Of a stretch of DNA of 64,000 nucleotides, positions 48,079 to 60,118 are shown piece after piece (position 1 is the first letter of the stretch; each line of letters opens with the position of its first letter). The notes beneath the pieces were generated by a model. It did not search any database. It worked only from the letters and a program-made list of their open reading frames with translations, and had not been told where the DNA came from. The DNA is from Tricholoma matsutake (lineage: Eukaryota > Basidiomycota > Agaricomycetes > Agaricales > Tricholomataceae), in contig AP026543.1 in the NCBI GenBank assembly GCA_026075535.2, forward strand, positions 5,208,001-5,272,000, written 5' to 3'. The position numbers and the translations under genes were made by a program.

Positions 48079-50047
48079 ATGTCCATCGTCACGACACTCA
48101 TGAGCTCGGCATCAAATGGCAGCGGCCTCAATCCCAAGTAATTGTGTCCAATTTCCTTTTCCAGTCCGACGGTACTGATAAATGCCGGTACATAATAGCG
48201 CCCAGCAAAATGTACCCACTGGTGGTCATAGTGGCACTCCTGATTTGCGAAGTCGAGTAGTCGAGATTTTGGCGGGTACTGCGAATGGATGCCTTACCGA
48301 ACTTGGTTACTTCCGTGGAATGCCACAGAGGATGATCAATTTGGAGCAGCTCAACGCAAAGTGGCAGTCAGAAAATGTCAAACTTTTTCACGATAATCAG
48401 AAGCTCGCTCGTTCACTTCAGGAAATCGAACGGTCCCAGGTCATCGCTGGCTCAGATGATCAAAGAATAAAGGTTATTCAAGCGCTGGAGGAACAAGTCC
48501 GTAGGCTGAAGGAAGAAAATGCGAATCTGTTGAAGCAGAATGAAACATACCAGCGCCTTCATTCTGATTATGGCAGGCTCTCTGGTTTGTACAGTGCCGC
48601 TGTCAACGAAATCAATCTGCTTCGGAAGCACATCCAGAAGGTCATGCCAATTCAGCAACCTCAACCGCGTCAAGTTACGAACGGCCAAGTTAGGAGCGGC
48701 CACGTGGTACAGAATTCGCAGTTATATCAATATTCTCAGTCCCAGCAAGGCCAATGGCCCATATACCATCCTCAACCTACACCGGTCGCAACGCAGTTCA
48801 ACGGCCTGCCAATTGCTAATGCTACAGGTGAGCTGATAAAACATATGAAACTGTTGTTGTTCTCACCTAAGTTACAGCATCAGCTGGTCAAGTATGTGTA
48901 GGCTTCCTTGGTCGCAAATTCGACAAATTTTAATAATGTCATTGTAATACCTAGCGAATCGCTTCTGACGTGATGGCCCAGGCATCTGTGGATCAGGTAT
49001 GGTGAAAGCTTGTGCGATTCGAAAGCTTAACACAAACAAGTCACCCTAGAATAAACCTGTTCCAATGTTCCAGCAGACGTTGATTAACGCGGTCAATCAA
49101 CCGTACCAGCACCCCACCTCGACACTTGTTCATTCGCAGGATCTTGTGAACACCGCCGGCAATGTTTATCCACGTTCCCGTTCCCGTGGATCACTTCAGC
49201 CTCCTCTAACTTCAATGGAGAACCTTCCCATTCCCACGAGCGGCATTGCTCTTCCGCAGCATCTCCCTTTACCATCCTCTTCTTCCACCGGTTCCACTTC
49301 GCCCGAACATCTTCCGCCCACGCCTCCTGCCAGTGCATTCCTTGACGCCCAATCTCACGATCAACATACCGAAGATCCGACCAATCAATCTTCGTTGCCC
49401 GATCTATCATACACCGCAGGTTCGGTTGAAGTGCCGTATGATCGCAACACTGGTAATTCTACTGCTTTGTTGAAACAGACGCCCGTCAATGAGCTCGTCA
49501 ATGAGCCCTTCAACAATCCCAGCGCCACTCCAGCCCCCTCATATGATTCGCTTCCTAAGTCTGGTCCCGATGCGTTAAAACGGACCAGCGTGGATATGTC
49601 TGGTGACCCAAATGAGGGCGAAGCACAGCACCGGAAGAAGCCAAGGCTAGATGGTCAGGAACATGGTGCTGCACAAGTTGAAGGACAAGTGGCGATATCA
49701 GATACGGGTATGGAGGTCAATGACATATCTAGGAACGAGGAGGATGAGGATAGTGATGATGGAGTCATTGAGATTGGTCCCGATGGTCTCCGCCTAGAGG
49801 ATGACTGCATGGCGGCATTAATTGAAGAGGTCGGGGAAGATGGTGACTTGAAGGTTTGCAAGCTATGCAAGTGAGCGATCTCACTTATGATGACTGTGTT
49901 TACACTGACGGCTTCAGCGCTCGATTCGAAATGGGTTTCACGACCGAGAGACCTCAACCATTTGTTCGGGCGACGAACCAGGAACTAATACAACATTGCT
50001 CTACTGAACATCATGACGCATGGACAGCGCTGCGTAGTTCTGTATGA
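48079..50047 (+). CDS. Hypothetical protein, coiled coil plus C-terminal Cys/His motif
   Basis: About 550 residues; I do not recognise the family. Exon 1 (48079 to about 48139) encodes MSIVTTLMSSASNGSG; the next has NVPTGGHSG, EILAGTANGCLTELGYFRGM, then a clear coiled coil (MINLEQLNAKWQSENVKLFHDN, ARSLQEIERSQ, VIQALEEQVRRLKEENANLLK, SAAVNEINLLRKHIQKVM). A Gln/Ser/Pro-rich middle follows, with PRKKxRLDG-like basic patch KKPRLDGQ, an acidic run EEDEDSDDGVIEIGPDGL, and the C-terminus ALIEEVGEDGDLKVCKLC, FEMGFT, PFVRATNQELIQHCSTEHHDAW. The Cys-x2-Cys and His-Cys-x3-His spacing suggests a single zinc finger. Overall it looks like a nuclear regulator, but that is inference. Splice sites between 48,830 and 49,080 are partly uncertain. 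Confidence 0.7.
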
Positions 50048-50279
50048 TCAATGGCGTTGATGCCCTCATAATTGTAGCCAACCCGTATGTTCGGTTTAAT
50101 ATATTTAGCTATAATTGACATCATCAGTTTTGGCCTGATGGGGGCATACTTGAAGTGTCATCCGTTTTGGTTTTAGATATTGGTCTAATGATGACGACTA
50201 AGTCGTGTTGTCAGCCACCGTTATCGACCATAACCTGGTGGTTGACCAGTTTTTGCGCTTTCCTTGCCTCTCTCGTACT

Positions 50280-51909
50280 ATGGACAGCACAATTTTCGGA
50301 GAGCCCATCGTAGAAATTCCAGGTGCTATATTATTGAGTGGATTTCTGCAGTTTTTCCTCCTGGGCATTGTCGAAATGCAGGCAATCGCATACTGGGCTG
50401 ATTACAGGGATGACTCTCGGCGCAAGCGTATGTTTATTGCTACGGTGATGTTTTTCTGTCTGTGTGTCACAGTCATGAGCGTTTAATCCGCGGTTTACTT
50501 ACGCTTGGTTTCCAGACTGCAGACTATGTTAGAGGGTTACAAGGTGTGGAGAACTACAATCTTTCAGAAGCGCTGGGTGTGTTGTACCGTCAATGCCTTC
50601 GAGTGGCTGACTTACACTCAGCCGCTGGAATAGACGACAAGCGCCATACAGTGGTTGGATCTCTTTCTGAATGGGCTACTTTCTTTCTTGTGCGAAGGGT
50701 TTTATGTCAGACGTTGCTGGAAGGTCAGTAGGAGGTCGTCTTGCAACATATGATATGTGACTACCCATATACACCAGATGACGAACCGGAGTCCTTGGGT
50801 TCTCTTTCCATTGTCAGGCCTATTGTTAACAATTATCGTTGCAAATATTTACCTTGTGAATTCACAATATCGTCACGGTTCTGCTGGTCAAGGCTAACCA
50901 GCATTTGCTCACTGCCAGGCCATAGCAATGGCTGTCGCGTTTCACTCGCTTGGCGGGGCAGTGACAGTTGACGTAAGTCATCCCTGTACGTGTATAGTTT
51001 ATGTCGCTGAACTCGATCGCGAATACAGACATTGACCGCGAGTAAGAGCATACTCAAATCTGTGTGTTACAATGACCCTCGACGCATGTATACCCTAAGT
51101 TTACTTTATTTCAGACTGTTGCTGCCTTTTCCTATTGGATATTTGGCTCGCTAGGTGGGCTAAGGTCTAATTTGGAGATCTCTGACTTAGGGGTTTTATA
51201 GCTCTGGATCTAGCGGTCACATCGATATGTGAATATACTTTCACTTCTCCGTTGCGTTCTCATGTAATGCATGCCTCCATAGCCGTTGTATGTCTCTGGC
51301 GGTCAAAGACAGGGGTGGTCGAGCTGGATCTGACTCTGAAGTGTATTATCCGTATCACTGTGGAATCTGCAGTGTTGCCATGCACTTGCATGATAGTAGC
51401 CGTAGGATTGTATCATGCCAGTCCTGTAAGTTTCTCTTTTCGCGTATCGCACTGTTTGAAAATTCAATCATTTTACAGCATATGAAGGACCACCTTGTAC
51501 TATTCTTCGTTTTATTGACGGGAAAGCTCTACGCGATCGGCATGCTATACACGTTGAACTCGAGAGTTATGCTTCGGGAACGGATGAGGTCGAACGATTT
51601 TGGTCGGACATCTTTAGGAACATGGCAATGGGATCAAGACAGCCGGACGACGAGAAATCTTGGGTCACTGTCTGAGGTAACGAATTCTGTTAGTTATTTA
51701 TGCAAGGCTCAATTCCATTTCATTAGCCCCCGAAATCGTTTGATGCGTCTGCAACCATGTGCACTTCCAGGGCATGTGCCAACAGTCGAACTCCGCCAAT
51801 TCACTCAGACGTCGCGCCCTCCATTGTAGTACGAGAGGGAGGTGTAACGTATACGATGTGCATCGATGCTCAAGCGACCAGTGCCGTTTCGTGTAATTCG
51901 AACAGCTAG
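50280..51909 (+). CDS. DUF6534-type multi-pass membrane protein
   Basis: Belongs to the very expanded group of seven-helix membrane proteins in mushroom genomes that carry a C-terminal DUF6534 domain; function unknown. Exon 1 starts MDSTIFGEPIVEIPGAILLSGFLQFFLLGIVEMQAIAYW. Spliced exons follow: LQTMLEGYKVWRTTIFQKRW, WLDLFLNGLLSFLCEGFYVRRCWK, MTNRSPWVLFPLSGLLLTIIVANIYL, AIAMAVAFHSLGGAVTVD, and after further membrane segments LFFVLLTGKLYAIGMLYTLNSRVMLRERM, the signature C-terminal helix and loop. The GLLSxLCEGFYVRRCWK and GKLYxxGMLYTLNSR words are the recognisable ones. The last intron is ambiguous: splicing gives a stop at 51909, while reading through stops at 51829. Exons between 51,050 and 51,290 were not fully resolved. 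Confidence 0.75.
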
Positions 51910-52004
51910 CTTAAAATGACCTTACATTACTCAAACAAGTAATCCAATATCTTATGGATACAGGCGAAGGGGGCAACATAGGGTATTTCCGGTCATGGAT
52001 TGCT

Positions 52005-55000
52005 TCAGTGCCGAATTTGATGTGCCAATTTGTTTAATAATCCGGCCAGGCGAAGAGCCTCCGCGTTGGCTAATGTTACATTCTTATCGATCGTCAGGGC
52101 TTCGGTCAGACCAGGGAAAGTAGTTGCGCCATATCCTGTACAATATTGTTTATGAACATTAACGGAGTGGCTGATTGACGGAATATTACCTAGCCACTTT
52201 CCAGGAGCGACACCGAGATGTCTGTACCATTCCCTATCTTTGATTCCATCTTCAGAAATGAAGCCACGCTCAAATGCGATAATTTTTTGATTCGCCTTCC
52301 TTACACGCTTCGCTGCCTTAATGAGTTTGCCAATCGGGAGTCCATGCAAGTGATCAGATCCTTCGAGCGAGAGCGAATCACCCGGCCCGAGGTACTCTTT
52401 CCATGCATCGGTGCGCTGATGAAGATGCTCATAACGATGAGGCTGTGCCCCGAAAATTCGCTTGATCCAATGAGCAACCCGCCTGAAACGGCGAGTTCTC
52501 CTGCATTTGCTACCCCCATGATGGCGGAAAAGCCTCTTGAGGATGGCTTTCAGTTTTTTCTCTGCCTGGGCCTTTTCCTTGTCCAGATAGAGACTGGCAG
52601 ATTGGAGTTTTTCTATCGACTCGCGAAGCTTGGATAAATCTGGGGCACCAGAGGAGGCAGGAAGCTCAGACACCAGAGCTTGTACTCTATCAACAGACAC
52701 TCATTAAGAATTTAGTCCAGGAGAGAATGCTTCATATGCCTTACTTAGCCAAATAACTGCTCAACTCAAGGGCGTATTGCGATGTATTGAGGGGAACCAC
52801 AATCGAATCGATGAGACGCAGCGCCAGTAAACCCAAGTGCTGCGCAACGGCCGCCTGTAACCATTTAGATCATTAGACGCAAAGATGATGACCCGTCGAC
52901 ATACATGACGATGAAAGCCAGGATCTGCATAAAGTTCTTGGAATCGTTGGCTGTCATAAACTGAATGGTAGTGGTAAGCAGCATCCGTAGGAGTAGCCCC
53001 AAATCCTTCGTCTGAGCTTGCAACCTGTGACATCAACATAAAAAGTGTTAGAGACGATAAAAAAGGCAGCTTACTCCAAGTCTCTGTAAGAATACAGTGT
53101 AGTCACTTCCGCTTCCCAATGGACTCACGTTCGTATCAGACGCCTGCACCTCTTTCTTCTCGGCAATATAGGCGCTCAAAATCTCAGCATCGACAGTCAT
53201 ATTGGCCGCACCATCACCAGTGAATGGACCCTCGTCAGTTCTCGCATCCCAGAGTGTCCTTCCTTGGGTAGTAGGGTGTGGAACATCAAGAGCAGTTCGC
53301 TTGATGAGATGTGCCAGTGATGGAGATCCAGCCACCTTCCATCGGGAGCCTGAAGACGATGTATCCGTATTGAGGTACGCCACAGCATGGCGAGAAATCC
53401 AAGAAGGAAAATCTTCAGCCCATTCAGTACTGCCGATCAACCCATACTAGGGTGTCGTGTCAACAACTGCGAGGAATAGATTAAACACTAAATATACCTC
53501 TTCAGCATCCCAGCTCGCCACCACAACTGGAAAGGACGAGTGAGAACAGGATAAGTTTAAGTTTCACCATAATGAGAGGCTACCTGTCCGGAGAGGCTTC
53601 CATCTTGCCTTGAGCAATGCTCCAAAGCCTCGAACAACTTCGTGAAGAGAAACAGTCCCGCTGGTGGGATCGGCCGCTCCCATGACCCAGGCTGAAAGTA
53701 AGTGAGTAATTGAGGGACAAATTGTGGAGAGGTACTAACCATCGCGATGGCATCCAATGATGATGACCTCATCACGAATATGACCTGGAATAGTGGCCAT
53801 CACATTCCAGATAGGAGTCACTTTCGTATTCACTACAGCCACGCATTAGTAGGGTCGGCGATGAGAAACTGCGGCTCACCGACCGTGATTAACAAGTTTG
53901 ATTCGTGACTGGCTGGCTGTTCCGCTGAGGCGCCGTTTACCATCCTTTCCAACTGAATACAACTCTTCAATCTCTTCAAGCAGCCGTTGAGCATTTTGCC
54001 ATGATATAGGCAAGCTAGGGATCTTGGGAATGTTTGTGCCTTCCTCCCTGGTTGCATTTTCGTAAGCAGGGTATCCGGGAGTCGTGGGGTCACCAGGATA
54101 AGAAGAAATGAATTGAACACTCCCCCGCTGTACTGATGTCGGATTGCGAGCTGGACCAGCGGGATAAGGCGCAAACCCATTCTCGACGGTAACAAAGCCG
54201 TCGTCACGTGGGTCAGAATAGATCAGTATACCAACAGCGCCTCGCTCTTGAGCACCTTTGATCTGCGGTAAGAAGAATTTTGAAAAATCGTTGACTACAC
54301 GATAAGAACAACCGACTTTTAAGCCACGGAATAAGCCGCCGTAGCGCACAATGACGATTTTCCCAGTCAGGTCTGCCCCTCCCGAGATGAGTTCATCATA
54401 ATCCTTGATCCCAGTTAATGGTTTACACCATTATGCAATATGAATTCAAACTAACCTCTTTCAATCCGTAATTAGCATATACAAGCTGTCCTTCAACGGT
54501 GCCATCTTTACTCAGGCCATGCCAAGTAGGTACTGCATCCTTGTACTGATGCGCTTCCTCATCTAGTGGATCTCCATCTTCAACCAAGTCGGCACTCCAC
54601 ACGGCCTTGCCATCACTGCCGAGGATCTCCACACTGCGATCGAGTGGTGTGTTCATTACTGGGTAGTATGTATCAATCCAGGCTGACGGTTTGTTTGCGA
54701 ATCTGGAGGTAGAGTGGAGAGTTGCTCTGCGTGATTCAGCTGTACCTGCGGAAAAGATAGGTTCCTTGGCAGGTGGATCGATGCCGAATTCAGTTTGGAA
54801 TAGTTTGAGAATGACTTTGGCATCGGAGAAGTCTTCTTCCGACCCTGCGAGGTGAGGATGTGTTGCATATGTCCTCGATGCAGCAAGAGCGCTTTCGGAA
54901 CTTGGAGTAGAACTTGAGGGCGATGCACTTGATTAGTCCACAAAGACTATCTCTCTAGTGGTTGGTGGACGCACAGGAACAATTTCTCGCGCTCTTTCAT

Positions 55001-55240
55001 CGTCAAACGATGGTGCCCATGTTGACCACCTTTGACTCGTTGCAACGACGAATCAGAGGTATCATGTTGGCCAAGGCGACTATGAAAGACTGTGAGAAGC
55101 ACTATTGCGCTAGCAGAATAAAGTAAGCCTTTAAGAACTCTCTTCTTAAGCTTGTCGAAAGGAAAGCCAGTTGGTGTTAGGGGACACAATTTAGCAGAGA
55201 GCTGGTTCTTTTCGGGATCCATTGCTGATAAGGAAATCAT
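52005..55240 (-). CDS. VPS70: M28 metallopeptidase, glutamate carboxypeptidase II/Vps70-like
   Basis: A type II membrane protein (helix at about residues 36-52, GLLYSASAIVLLTVF) with the PA, M28 and transferrin-receptor-dimerisation domains of the GCPII family; the yeast relative Vps70 affects vacuolar sorting. It has a PA-type segment (GKIVIVRYGGLFRG, GAVGILIYSDPRDDG, FAPYPAGPARNPTSVQRGSV). The peptidase has the two-zinc ligands and catalytic Glu in order: GCHRDAW, AADPTSGT, SWDAEEYGLIGSTEWAE, YLNTDTSSSG and YHYHSVYDS, so it looks catalytically intact. The dimerisation domain at the C-terminus has DREWYRHLGVAPGKWLG and FPGLTEALT. The start is the ATG 55238-55240 or the in-frame ATG 55220-55222. 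Introns are short and GT-AG. It is head to head with DCC1. Confidence 0.92.
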
Positions 55241-55300
55241 CCGTGACGTGACGTGGTTGACACGTCAAGTCACACCGATCGCGTCTTGAACGCGCTAAAC
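55241..55300. promoter_or_regulatory. 60-bp divergent promoter, M28 peptidase and DCC1
   Basis: Only 60 bp separate the two start codons. The stretch contains tandem gacgtgacgtgg, a cacgtcaag inverse copy, and two MluI-box-like cores, CGCGT at 55280-55284 and ACGCG at 55290-55294. The second lies a few bases from the DCC1 ATG. Confidence 0.4.
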
Positions 55301-56699
55301 ATGCCAGAATACGATATCAGCTTTTCCTCCTCCTCTTCGACCGAAGCAGGATCATTCAAACTCCTGGAGCTTCCTAAGGATCTGTGCAATCTTCTTGAAA
55401 CTGCAATCCAAATTTCTAATCCTTTCAGGCGGGTCCCTATTTTGCGACTCAGAATTGCTCTAACTCACAGTGCTCTCTTACCTAGTCTCAAAGTCAAAGG
55501 ACAGGCCAACGAAGATGCTGTACTATGCACTAATGACAAGACATTTACAATGAGATCTGTGATGTTGTCGAATTCTGTCCTGGTCGTTACATCTCCGCCA
55601 GACGGGTCCTCAGATTACGGGGTTGTTATCCGTGATCAGGTCAGCGAGATCATGGAACTCACACCATCCGTTCCAAAATTACACAAACTGGCAATAACAT
55701 CAAGAGGCAGAGAATACGACGAAGGGCAGGAGGACGACGATGTGCAGGCTGACGATCAAGGGGTGCGTCTGCTGATTTCTATCGTTGTAGAAGTGTTAGC
55801 AAGACAGTCTTGCAGAAAAGGCTCAGTTACGAAGATGTCAGAGCACAGATTCAGGCCAGCGACGATGAATTTAATCGTGCGTTGAAAGACAGACACATTC
55901 TGAATATCAATGGTGATCAGTGTATTCCTGATTTGCTAGTCTCCACGCTTACTCCGTCTCATTATATAGGAAAACTCCAGCCAATCGCTCCTTCATACCT
56001 TAGTCTTCTCCTTGAACTCATCTTGAATCTCCTGGTTTCACTATCGCTACCTTATGACGGCGCGTCGGTCGAAGAGTTGTCCTCGACACTTGCGGATGAG
56101 CATGAAATTGCCAAGGGAGTCTCTACGCAGGTCATGTCTTGGTTTGGAAACATTCGAGAAGGGAAATGGAGCATGGATATCAATGCAGTTTCAAGAGAAA
56201 TAGGTCTGAACATTCTGAGGCATCATAAGGTAAAAATTATAAGTCATTTGCATGTATACTCTCTCAATTGTCGTGTTGATGATGCAGAATACTATCAAAA
56301 AGGATGAGTTGTTGACTAAATGGAAGTCGATCGTTGGTGATACTTTTGGATCATCGGTATCGGTCTCATTGCTCTCCGTGAGTTCATACAGATAGTATTT
56401 TGTAGAAAATAGGTGATTGATTGGTCGACGTTCATTGAAAGGGAAACTATCTTGCCTCCGCTAGTGATGCAGAACTCATATCATATTTCCCTGCCTCTGC
56501 TCTTCCGATTGAGGCTGCACCTCGTTTCGCAGATCTTTTTCTCACCCGCTCGAGGTGGAAAGCTGAAGAGATATCGCCCTTCCTCGCTGATATTGCAATC
56601 GATTCCAAGGAACGTGATAAACTCCTTCTCAAATTTGCTAGGGCAATTACGGATGCACAGGGTGTATGGTATACTGCTAGAGCGCAATTCAATGCCTGA
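55301..56699 (+). CDS. DCC1: Sister chromatid cohesion protein DCC1
   Basis: Subunit of the alternative clamp loader Ctf18-Dcc1-Ctf8-RFC, which loads PCNA and aids cohesion during S phase. The ATG at 55301 gives MPEYDISFSSSSSTEAGSFKLLELP, then DLCNLLE, LPSLKVKGQANEDAVLCTNDKTFTMRSVMLSNSVLVVTSPP, the family's N-terminal barrel motif. After an intron: RLSYEDVRAQIQASDDEFNRAL, INGDQCIPDLL and three winged-helix domains, with GASVEELSSTLADEHEIAKGV, DINAVSREIGLNILRHHKNTIKKDELLTKWKSIVGDTF and, in the last exon, LPIEAAPRFADLFLTRSRWKAEEISPFL. The C-terminus reads ERDKLLLKFARAITDAQGVWYTAR. The longer reading from 55253 begins with GTG and is not used. It is convergent with the DUF262 gene. Confidence 0.9.
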
Positions 56700-56791
56700 T
56701 ATATCACTTCATTACTGTAACAAGGGCGTGAAAATCCATAAATCACTGGTACGTAGGTACACCTCCCTCGCATTGTCCGACCTGGGATCCG

Positions 56792-58538
56792 TCATCTTGA
56801 CTTTTGTGGCTTGGATCGGGTGCTCGGTGTTTTTCCAAGTGTTTTAATAGGTTGGGGTCTATACTCATCCTCCTCTTCATCGGTATTCGCCCTCCGCTTT
56901 CTTTTTCCTTTTGACGATTCGCCATAGCCATTAAAAAGCGCATTGGTAGTAGTCATATCCATGGTGTTAATGAAGTTCCACATTGACTTCGCGACCGTGT
57001 TATTGTTGCGGATGTCTTTAAATTCCGAACGAACTGCCTTGCGCAGTCTGAGTATCCCATCTGCCCGTTGCTCGATAGGTCGTTTCCGCATGACATACAA
57101 TAAAACGCCTGAACCTCTAGTAATGAGGATCACATTCTACTGCAAAGAAAATCACATACCGATGAAGATGAATTCCACAGGGGCTAGTCGCCTTCCGATT
57201 TTTTTAAATCCGGCATCCAACGTAGGATTCGCCGCAATGTTCCAAAACTCTCGAAGAACCTCCTCTATTTCCGATTTGAATTTCTCTGTAGGTTTGTCGA
57301 CGCGGCAGAGCCATTTTTCCATTTTCTGTGCGGTCGGAATGTGCTGGGTTTCCGGAAGCCCATCGCAACAGCACACCAAGTATGCGATGTTCTGAAAGTC
57401 ACGGCCTCGCTTGGTGTCCCACTCAAGGACATGAGAAAGGCCACCTTCCACTGCCACATGACGTGCCTCTAGTTCTGATATCCACCTGTTTCAAACCAGT
57501 TAGGTTGTCCCAACTTTGGCGATGATCAACTCACTCTGCCCATGGTGAAGATATGGCTTGTAATTTCTCTACGAGTACGTCAGCAAGCCGAATTATCGCT
57601 TCAAGAGCATCGATTATGACTAACCTGCAGCAGTAAGGGACATTCCTAGCTGCACTCGTTGAAATATATCTCTTTCTGCAGAAGACGTAAGATTGTGATA
57701 TTCCACTAATTCAATTACGTCAGAAAATTTCGATTTTTTGAGGGAGATTAAACACTACTCACCGCACGTTATTTTCTTTTCAGCAAAAATTTGCTTGAAA
57801 TTTTCCGGTATCTCCGAGCGATTGGGCCTATGTTTGTCTGATGTCGTATACCACCAAGCCTTTTTGGTAACAGGGTCCTTATCTTCCCAATTCAAACTTG
57901 ATTTCAGACGAGGTCATATGTTCAGGGTGCAAAACGAACGAGGTATCTATGAGTAACCATAACTTAAGGTCAGGCGAAGAGAAAGACATCAAATAACGCA
58001 CTTGTCCATCAAAGAATTTCTGAATAGAGGTAAGCCGCTGTCCATAGACTCCTTCAGCTAACTATTAGGCAGCAACAGTCAACACTCACCTGTTTACCGT
58101 CCACGCATATTCGTGTTTCCTCTCCATCCTCATCTTCTTGTACAGTGAATACGATGGGCGGGACCCAGAAGTTTCGGAAGATAGAATCTATGAGCCCTAT
58201 TTGCTTTGTTTCTGGCCATACGACATCTATGGAGATGTGAGAAAAGAGCGCGCGAAGGACTCAGAGTGCTCACCCCTTTGATAAGGCGGATTCAGGTCAA
58301 TGACACCTTCGTGTATAAGTTCTATACATAATCGATCTAGGCGGTCATCATACACTCATACACCGAGAGAAAACAAACCGTGTAGCTGCTTAGTAGTGTA
58401 GATCACTCCAGAGGCTTGCTCGAGGGAGTCGCGTATCCTGAAGACATTCGGATCGTCATCGTCAGAATTGAAACCATCAAGTTCGTCGTATTCTGCTTCT
58501 GCTTCTGCGGCTTTGCTTGGTGATGTGGAAGATTGCAT
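56792..58538 (-). CDS. DUF262 (GmrSD N-terminal-like) protein
   Basis: A fungal protein with the DUF262 fold, best known from the GmrS/GmrSD type IV restriction enzymes of bacteria. Exon 1 (ATG 58536-58538) is acidic (AEAEAEYDELDGFNSDDDDPNVF), then SGVIYTTKQLH, ELIHEGVIDLNPPYQR, GLIDSIFRNFWVPPIVFTVQ, and VDGKQ joined by an intron to RLTSIQKFFDGQ. VDGKQRLTS is the DGQQR-like motif of the family, part of its proposed nucleotide-binding site. Further exons give TKKAWWYTTSDIRPNRSEIPENFKQIFAEKKI, LTSSAERDIFQRVQLGMSLTAAEKLQA, and the helical part DFQNIAYLVCCCDGLPE plus RKAVRSEFKDIRNNNTVAKSMWNFI. The C-terminal HNH-type nuclease of GmrD is absent; a basic KGKRKRR tail replaces it. It probably acts in the nucleus; the function in fungi is unknown. 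Confidence 0.82.
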
Positions 58539-58630
58539 GTTACGGCGACTAGTAGACCAGCGACTCCGACGCTAGTAACTTAAAAGTATGAGTTGTACGT
58601 GATTGTTTGGAATAAAAGGATATACGAAAC

Positions 58631-60118
58631 ATGCAGCGCAACACTGTTCAAGTTGAATTCACACCCATGACTGAAGCTAAGATCCCTCTTCCTAGATTTT
58701 TAAAACTTCTCACTGGAAATAATGTACCGGTGCCAAAGGCGATGGCTGTCGCTGGAAAAATGTCTGTCGTTTTCATTGTGTCACGGAGAGCAAGGCTTAT
58801 GTAGCGAGGCATACAGTTATAAGGAATATAACACTCCATCCAAGCTGATGCAGTTGACAGAAGTGAAACTATCAGCAGCTGGCGTGGAGAGCAAAGAGGA
58901 TAGAAGGCTCGTCATGACTGCGTTGTGGAAGGCTGGTCATGTACCGAAGGAACTTCCAAGGAAAAGGCTAGAGAATATTTCCTCCCCCTCCACCCCGAGT
59001 ACGGTCCAAGTAGTAGTATGCTGTTTCATCATAATACCGATCGGCCACTTTCTGATTTTTTCTTCTCTTAGACGACGCCAACAAAAAAGAAACGGAAACG
59101 GCATGACGTTAATGAGCTGTTGCCTAATGGTCCAGTAGATGAGGCCGCAACTTATGGAAGTCTAGAGTTCAACGAAATTTTGGAAGAAGAGGTTTGTAGC
59201 GTCCAAGCTTAACGGGATAACAGTATGGGTTACCATTCTGCACTAGGTGCTGCAACTCAAATCAACAGTCGTTAATCGTGCCCCAGTGATGACTGCTTGG
59301 GCTACTGTTGTGGCAGAACGTATTGGCTTCCGTAGAGAAGAAGCCTTAAGCATTGGTAAAGACGGACTCTTCAACATCTCTAATTCGATACGTGCTTACG
59401 TTGTACCCAGCGTCTGTGTACACCGAAATGAACGCTGTGACGAAGGGAGTCTCGATCGGAATATATCAGACCGGAAAGGAACGTGGTATGGAGGCCATGA
59501 AAGGAGGCTCTCAGCCCTACGTGGAACTTATGGGCCGAAGGTGAGTTTTCTGTCTGGTTTCTCATCGGGCCTTCTCTCTTAACTTTCTCATTGTCTCTGT
59601 AGAATGTGCGTGATGATGCCTTCTTCCCTATTCATCTTTCAAACAAGTATATTCTTAGACCGCTCTATCGAACCCAGACGGATCAATGGCGAGCTTTGTC
59701 TAATGGAAGTCCTGTACAGCCCAGTACGGCATTCTCATACATTTCTCGCTCATTTCGTCAGACGACGCCCCATATCATTGGAGCGCTGAAATTACTTGCG
59801 CGCAGTTTCACCGTCCAAGAATTGAATGGCAAGGCTTGGAGTTTATACGCGGACTTCCGACCTGTTGTTGACCGGTGGGGGAAAAGGTCCGAGGTGAAAT
59901 GTTCAGCTATTTTGGCACTGAGGAAAAAAGACGTCGGCCCCTCCGTAGACCTTTTTGACCTGCAAGAAATTGTAAAATTTCAGGATCAGGACCAGGCGCG
60001 CACGGATCGAAATGAAACTGACCCGCCACCCGAGCCGAAAAGGACGAAAACTTTGACCTTGGAGGAGTACGAAGCTGCTTTGGATAATGAGTTCACCTAT
60101 GACAACCTTCCAGCTTGA
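58631..60118 (+). CDS. Conserved fungal protein of unknown function
   Basis: About 390 residues in five or six exons. I recognise the general look of a conserved basidiomycete protein but cannot name a family. The N-terminus (MQRNTVQVEFTPMTEAKIPLPRFLKLL) continues into IYKEYNTPSKLMQLTEVKLSAAGVESKEDRRLVMTALWKAGH, which resembles a small helical DNA- or protein-binding domain. A basic KKKRKRHDVNELLP patch follows. The best-conserved-looking core reads VVNRAPVMTAWATVVAERIGFRREEALSIAS, VYTEMNAVTKGVSIGIYQTGKERGMEAMKGGSQPYVELMGRR and PLYRTQTDQWRALS. The end has FSYISRSFRQTTPHIIGALKLLA and an acidic C-terminus. The nuclear-type basic patch suggests a chromatin or DNA role; this is inference. It is tail to tail with IDH1. 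Confidence 0.75.

Noticed and set aside
55253..55300. Longer DCC1 start at 55253.
   Set aside because: That codon is GTG; the first ATG is at 55301 and fits the family length.
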